The notes below the pieces were generated by a model. That model ran no database searches and was not told the origin of the DNA. It saw nothing but the letters and a program-made list of their open reading frames with translations. Below, piece after piece: positions 57,896 through 64,000 of a stretch of DNA of 64,000 bases (its first letter is position 1; each line of letters opens with the position of its first letter). The translations under genes and the position numbers were made by a program. This stretch comes from Opisthorchis felineus (Eukaryota > Platyhelminthes > Trematoda > Opisthorchiida > Opisthorchiidae), in the NCBI GenBank assembly GCA_004794785.1, contig SJOL01006493.1, positions 811,824-875,823 of the forward strand. Reading direction: 5' to 3'.

Positions 57896-59845
57896 TGTCG
57901 AAGAATTTCCAGCAACCTTATGAGTAGTACATTTCGTAAAATTATATGCATCGCGATATCTCGAATATCTTAGCAACTGGAACATGAGGCGGCCTGGTGC
58001 AGCACATTCAGTTGCATGGAAACATCACAAACGAGAGATTCAGCTGGGTTCCAGGTGAGTCTCTCACAAAACCAAATTGATTTGCAAATGAGTGTATTTC
58101 TTGAAGGTGAGCACTACGTTCATCCACAACGCAACTGCTGGCCAATCGTTCCTGATGCATTAGAAGGGTGCCTTGTTTTGATACAGCCGGCTCGGAAATT
58201 CAGCAGAGTAAGGAAAGTGAAAAACGAGGCTTAACATTACGGGACGGTATACAGTGTCTTCTAAGTGAAACTTAAGTGCCATAGAACAACTGTGTCATGC
58301 CAGCAAGTTTACAGCTCCATACGGTATCAGTGACTATTACTGGTTACAAAATATGTTTTGAGCGCGTATGAGTACTGAACTATCAGTGTGGAAGAAATTG
58401 GGTACCACCGTATGCTCTTCATTCTGTTTTTTTAATACAGAAAACATATAAAAAAGTTTTCGCTTCATTTGTTAAAGCCTTCATCATGAGAGTGTCCTAT
58501 GTGCCCATGGAGAAGAAGCCATGTCATTTCACTCGCAGTATGTATGATTTAGCAAAGGGCGATCGTAGTCCTTCGATATTTTGCTGTCTGGAGTGTTCCT
58601 AGAAGCATTGAAGAGCGTTTCGTGAGACTGGAAGTAGAAGGATCATTCTGGCCTGCTTAGCATGGTGCAAGTTTGCACGCTCTGCTTCACTAAATGTAAA
58701 GACTTTTGTTCTCTACGGATTATAACTGGTAATTACCTGAGGCTGACAAAATAAGGATTCTCTTCGCTATCCACATGCTCACTACAGTGCAGTATAAATG
58801 AAAATCGTGTCTTTTCTAAACTGCTAAACTAATTTATCTTGTCTCTAACTTGGAGCTGATGCTTGTTATTGCACACTGAATACACGGAATTCATTTGCCT
58901 TGTGTGAACAGTGTGCGCTGAATTTGCTGACCTCCAAAGAAACCAAATCAGGGGATATTACCTTGAAGGAGCGACAACTTCCGATTGGCCATTTAAGCTT
59001 CTGTCAGTTTTAAGTGCCCTGAAGAGAACCATTCTCGGCTCAGACTAGAAGCTATATTTTGAAGAAAATTGCGACTAAAATTCTCCTTACAAAGGACCTA
59101 GTTAGGTCTTCTGTTTCTGAGGAGGGTAGCCATTACAGGTTGATTGTACCATAGTGGGCGACGTTCTCCGGGATTGCATAGGGTGAGTTATTCGGATTTC
59201 ATCCATGTGAAGCATACAGACGAAATGGTTATAAGCTACGTCCTCGACTACACTTCCTTCTAAACTCATTCAGCGCGGTTCCTTGGGTCTCCGATGTTGA
59301 CATGTCTAAGACCGCCTACTTCCGAAAGTTCAGCAGATGTTTTGATGTGGCATGCAAAAAACGTCCCACGCTCATCAACACGTTCTCCAACCGTTCGCGG
59401 CTGCCATACATTAGTTATCCTTCACATGTCAAGGTCCAACAGCTGTCCCTATTGAAGCCTTCGGTGGCTGTTTGAATCATAAGCAATATGGGGCTTATAG
59501 AGTACATTATCTATTTTCTTCTAAGTCAGCACTCCATTAACCATCTCCTCAAGCAGACCATCCTTCCTATTTGATTCCTTTGCTCCCCATATTTCTATCT
59601 GAACCCTCGCTTGACTTGGTGGTTCAAATTTCGGGGTAAGCAAAGAGTGAGCAGTTTCGTTTCAGTGTGCTTGTGGTCTTATACCCAAACATACCAAAAG
59701 TCACGGATCACATAACAGACCCTATGAAACGGAACTTCTATGTAAACCCAGAAATGGTGATCTTAAAAAAGTTCCAAAACAAAAATCCAACGTAAAAACG
59801 TAACGCACCACCCACAAAGATGCTGAAAACTTTTTGAAGAAGAAC

Positions 59846-59928
59846 ACCATAAACGAGAGACTCAGTTGGGTCTCTCGTGAAAACTAAATTGGTACGCAAA
59901 CGAGAGTATTTTGCTAAAAACCCGGTCT
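59846..59928 (+). repeat. Fragment of the hammerhead-bearing repeat body
   Basis: Plus-strand fragment with AAACGAGAGACTCAGTTGGG, TCTCGTGAAAAC and TACGCAAACGAGAGTATTTTG, matching the central part of the 308-bp unit. No ribozyme core and no visible duplication. Confidence 0.65.
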
Positions 59929-61710
59929 AAAAATTGTCCATCCCCAAACCGCTGTCAGTATCATTAAACAATAGTTGAAAAGCTATGTCTGACACTTGCG
60001 TAAAATTGTTTTTGAAGAGGGACTTGCTGATGCAGAAAGTAGTAATACACAATCAACGAGATTTGGCAATTACTGTGCACCCCTTGTATTCACGACAGGA
60101 TCAAATAATGTTGTGAATTGCCACCAGCTATTTTCTCAGTGATTGGCGCAGTCAGAATAGAGAAGAGAAGAAACGTTTCCAACCATATTTCACAACTGTA
60201 ACCTGCGGAATAAACGTTAAGCAACGACAAGTCCTATCGAGAGTGAAGACGTTCGGACACTACTGTTGCGGTTGATACGCTAGGTGAGTGGTCCTATCGT
60301 TAAAAATTTTTCATTTGTGTGTTGCTTATCAAAGTTTGAACTACATTAAGACACAGCCGTTCTAGACTTCCACGTAATGCTCTCCAGCTAAAGCGAGGGT
60401 ACTAAGCGCTGGGTTTCGTCGACAGACAGCATTGAATTTGCACAATTTGCAACAGTTGCCTTCTAAAAGTTCCTACGATGTAGAGTGCAAACAAAGCCGA
60501 CAAAGGTCTCCTTATAAGAGGACTTTTCACGTATACAAATGATAGCTACACAGGAACCTGACTTTGTCACAAAGTAATTATCAAGCTAAATACGACAGAT
60601 GACAGGATGCATCAACCAAAGATGAAGTGTCGGTGGTAGCAGAATTTCTTTTGCGCTTCTTGTCGTTTGCGGCATACTATTCGCCAAGGTCTCTATCTTC
60701 ATGGAGGCATGAGAACGCTTTTTGGTAAACAACACAGTTATGTGTTAGCTGGGCTGCCGATAGTGTTCCAGCTTCTGATATAGGGAGCAAGTTGGGTTCT
60801 TATACAACTCGTTAAGCTCAAATAGCAAATCGCGAAGTAGTAGTGGTGACTGTGTAACCGCAATAGCAAGCTAGCTCTATGAGAACCAACGGCCAGAAAG
60901 AAATGATTCAAATTGAAGGACTAGAAGAATGTTCGAATAACTTATATTCGTGTGCGCTGCAAACCCCGCATTATAAGAAAGTAGCACTTTTCACGGGGAT
61001 ACGAACATGCACAGTTACCATACAGAATGCGCTGAGAGATTTAGTAGACCTTAATAAAGGGTCTTCTGTGTCTATTCGTGAGAAATTATTTATGACATAT
61101 TAATCGGTATAAATGACGCTCAGGTACTGGAGGCGCGCCAGCAGATAAGTTGCTTATGCTTACATTTATCGGCTGAACGCTAACAAAGTATTGCCAAATA
61201 TTGCAATCGCAGGTGAACTGAGAAATGGAACACCAACGGTCAAAGCTGGAGGTCATGGGAAGCATACATGTTAAGGGTTTAGCGTCCGCTTAACAATTCT
61301 AAATAATTGGACAAAGAAGAAAATAAAATCAGTAAAGCCTAAGACAAGAAGAGAACAGGTGGGACAAAACTGACCCATATGTTCTACAAACTGGAGCTTG
61401 AAAACTAGAAACATTATTCGTTACTAACTGTGATATAAATGCTCACTTACTGTCCATAGGGGCTTGTACTGGCTACCAAGTCAGCCAAACGAATGTAAGG
61501 ATGAAACGACGCAGTGCTAACCAGGCTCATGTCCAAGATATATGGCGGCGTAACTGGCTAACAGTAAAAAATTACGACCCTGTAATGTTCTGGACGCTGA
61601 GCACAAAAGAGCGACTGGGATAATGAATAAAAAAAGACCCACGTCAACGTATACGGTGAAGATTGATAAGGTCAAAAGTGCTAGCAAGTTCAATTAGGTG
61701 ACAAATCAAC

Positions 61711-61775
61711 ATGGTAGTAGATAAAAATAATAAAAATAGATAGATATATACAAAATTAAAATAAAACCAATTGAA
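61711..61775. repeat. A-rich low-complexity tract
   Basis: AAAAATAATAAAAATAGATA followed by similar A/T-rich sequence. No gene signal. It could be the decayed tail of a retroelement. Confidence 0.6.
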
Positions 61776-63671
61776 AGTGAGAACATCTGTTGATCACCTG
61801 ATTTTTACTGAAAATTTCGGAGAAAACCTATTTGAAAAACTTATCAGCTGGGTCTGATCTTCGTTAAATCATTCAATTAACTTAAGTGTAACATTTAATT
61901 CTTCCTCCCCTAGAGACCGCAGGCATTTCACAGCTCCGTATGCATCGTAGACTCCAATGAGCTCGCACATTCAACTTTTTTCAGTAATATCGTACGCAGT
62001 ATCATCCGGTTTCTGCACTAGGTGCTCATCGGAAAAGATGACGCTATGATTAGGACGCCTTGCCAGTAAGAACGAAAAAATTAAGGATATGAGGATGGTG
62101 CATGGAAATCCAGAACAATGGGAAAATAAACGGAAACGCAGTAGGTCCTCATAGCAAACCAAACACATCAGTTTTACATGACATTTGGGCAGGCAACTCA
62201 GTGACTAGCTCGTAGCACCTGTAAATGGCTTCCTGCTCATTACCATTTATTTTCTCCCTGTCAGCACTGGTCTCGTTATTGTACAAAGTTTGTTTTAATG
62301 AAATATATACATTAACCCACGCCTCTTGGGCTCAACGGGACTTTGCGCCTTTTGCTAATTGACTGATGATGTGACTGGCGGTTGAACAATACTGAATATC
62401 AGCAATTTCCAGCGTGAACAAAAACTTTAGCTGAAAACACTGGACCTATCCATTAACATCAATGGATTAATATTGCACCTACCGGAGGTTTGGAATACCA
62501 GGAAAGTAAAATGTTCCCTTTTTGGTGTGGTGGTTCAACGGAATGCGGACCTTCGGGAGTCCTTGGATTGTTCCCCTTGTGATATTATGTCTGACTACAT
62601 TAATAGTTTGTTCCGTTCATCAGAGACTCCTTAGGGCAGATCAACTATGGTACTCATGCATGCTTCCGTACCGAAAGGGACACCCTCACCCTCGAGGGAC
62701 AAGGATCCTTGTCCGTGGAGTCCAGTAAATACCACATTAAGTTCTGAAGCCAACCTACTCGACTCATAAAGCCATCAGGCGTAGAGGAGAACAGAAAATA
62801 AGAGCCAAGACGGATAATAACATCAAGGCAGTTGAAGCGACAGGAGCTGTGTATTCGTTACAATAATAATTGGATCCGTTGGTATACAACGAAGTGGAAA
62901 AGACCTTCGTAAAAACTAACTATGAGAACCAGCCCAATCATACTGGTTTGTGAGAAATACTGACAAGTGTTGATCCAGCTTGTTTGAAGACGATACGTTG
63001 CTGATCGCCAAATGGACACTCAGAAAAATGTGAAAAAGAACAAAGATTTGCTAACATCACACACAGGAGTGACGTTCTAGGCATGATGCTATCGCAAGGG
63101 GGTTGAAAACTACTCACTGAACACCTCACAGTCAAAATCCCATTCGCGCACCCCAGCGCCTTAACATGATCTGTTCGTTTCCGCACGTAAGCAAGGCTGA
63201 CCTACAATGCGACACTACGGCCAATTCAAACAAATTCGGACTGAAGTTTAAGTGCGAACCGGTGAGGCTATCATGACAGACACTTCAGAGGTAATAGGCC
63301 AACGGACGCAGCAGCCGAGTTGAAGGTTTAAACTGTGAGAGACCAGTACGGGCGGCAGAATCAACAAGTAGGGTCAGCAGATTCATTCAAATCCAATTTT
63401 GCTTCTGGGTTGAAGGTGATTTAGCATGTCAGCTGTTTCTATTCAAACTGAAATCCATCCAAAGATAATCCTGGCCCTTCCCAGCCATCGACCTCCTCTT
63501 AATTCGCCTCCGGCAACCTCGCCTTCTAGCTAATTGTGAAATAGCACCCTACGATGACGACATATAAAATTACAGGCTACAGGTATTACGAATCTACGGA
63601 TTGATACACAGGATCGACGTATTCGCCCAAGTTTCCCAAGTCGGTTTTGTTCTTATCGTTCAGCGGCTGTT

Positions 63672-64000
63672 TTAAACCTGAAAGTCACAAGCAAAAAAAG
63701 GGTTTAGCCCTGCTATTTGAGTTCTCATCACGCTTGCCAGCGCGAGGACTCGCATAAATATGTCTAATAGTGCTTTGAACTGGGTTCTAGGACGAGCGTG
63801 GACAACTGTCGGAGGAAGGTTATCCCACGCAGCTACTACACGAAATGAGAAACATTATGCCTAATAAGAGTGTGCGCTCTGAGCTTGAAAATTTTCTTAC
63901 CATGTCCCCACCGTGTGTTTGCTGGCTCAACGGTGAAAAACCTGTTGGCCAAACCTTGTTCAAACAGGGCATAAGTAAGAATTAGGTCTCCTCGGAGGCG
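63672..64000 (-). pseudogene. CR1-like LINE reverse transcriptase, C-terminal fragment
   Basis: Reading minus from the window edge gives [20 protein letters not shown], then [27 protein letters not shown] single missing base near 63840 shifts the frame to [15 protein letters not shown] and TQFKALLDIF, ending at TAA 63674-63672. The RGDLI...LANRFF...AWN.LP...FK..LD pattern is the conserved tail of CR1/Jockey-type LINE proteins common in flukes. The remainder lies beyond the window. It is unrelated to the RTE LINE at 21346. Confidence 0.8.

Larger units (their letters stand above)
57459..58104 (+). mobile_element. Hammerhead-bearing repeat, inverted fragment plus tandem units, with TSD
   Basis: Flanked by 9-bp duplications AGGTGAGCA (57450-57458 and 58105-58113). 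The segment 57459-57606 is minus and holds a hammerhead at 57509-57551. From 57607 the plus-strand unit repeats with a period of 308 bp (ACCTTATGAG at 57607 and 57915), about 1.6 copies, ending in mid-unit at ATTTCTTGA. A second intact hammerhead is at 57854-57895. The two 308-bp copies are nearly identical, implying recent duplication or insertion from a multimeric RNA. Confidence 0.87.
58114..63671. other. No recognised gene
   Basis: Contains only the repeat-body fragment at 59846-59928 and the A-rich tract near 61711. Open frames are short and unremarkable. Confidence 0.5.

Noticed and set aside
1..64000. Bacterial, plasmid or phage content, CRISPR arrays
   Set aside because: No operon-like gene packing, no ribosome-binding-site-led genes and no spaced direct repeats; GT-AG introns and LINE/SINE content are eukaryotic.

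Overview
The window looks like nuclear DNA of a digenean flatworm (fluke), probably one with a large, repeat-rich genome. No host gene identifies the species. The evidence is indirect: a multi-exon BTB-BACK-PHR gene with introns up to 9.6 kb; an RTE-clade LINE whose protein resembles the endonuclease-reverse transcriptases common in trematodes; tRNA-derived SINEs; and several repeat families carrying hammerhead ribozymes, one with the tRNA-like head plus hammerhead layout known from the schistosome SM-alpha repeat. There is no sign of bacterial genes, operons, CRISPR or phage.

Layout. One gene dominates the left half. A BTBD1/2-type protein runs on the minus strand from 32050 down to a stop at 6067-6069, in seven recognisable coding exons. 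All are multiples of three and all six introns are phase 0. The 5' end is not found. Upstream lies a second minus-strand gene, of which I see the last coding exon (35516-36582), a phase-compatible earlier exon (44731-45005) and a possible further exon (51675-51801). It encodes an unrecognised Ser/Pro/Asn-rich protein. A nearly full-length RTE LINE (21346-25371, 12-bp target-site duplication) sits antisense in the 9.6-kb intron of the BTBD gene. A CR1-like LINE 3' fragment lies at the right edge (63672-64000, minus). The rest is intron or intergenic sequence without recognisable genes.

The most interesting content is small self-cleaving RNA motifs. (1) A dispersed repeat of about 308 bp carries a type-I hammerhead with a palindromic 3-bp stem III. 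Three insertions (4811-5269, 44167-44424, 57459-58104) are bounded by 13-, 15- and 9-bp target-site duplications, and each has an inverted segment at its left end. Three copies keep an intact catalytic core. (2) A tRNA-headed, SM-alpha-like SINE with a hammerhead forms an inverted pair at 15894-16240; relatives lie at 33591-33710 and 57228-57400. (3) A variant motif, CTGATGA plus one extra base, stem II, then GAAACGTT, occurs at 37701-37739, 4551-4592 and 30814-30856. (4) The first bases of the RTE LINE form the P1 and P3 helices of an HDV-like ribozyme. A separate tRNA-SINE family (54514-54685 and 34661-34790, each with a target-site duplication) shares its 3' end with the RTE LINE, suggesting that the LINE machinery mobilises it.

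All gene models were read by eye from splice signals, phase and family similarity. No search or folding program was run.
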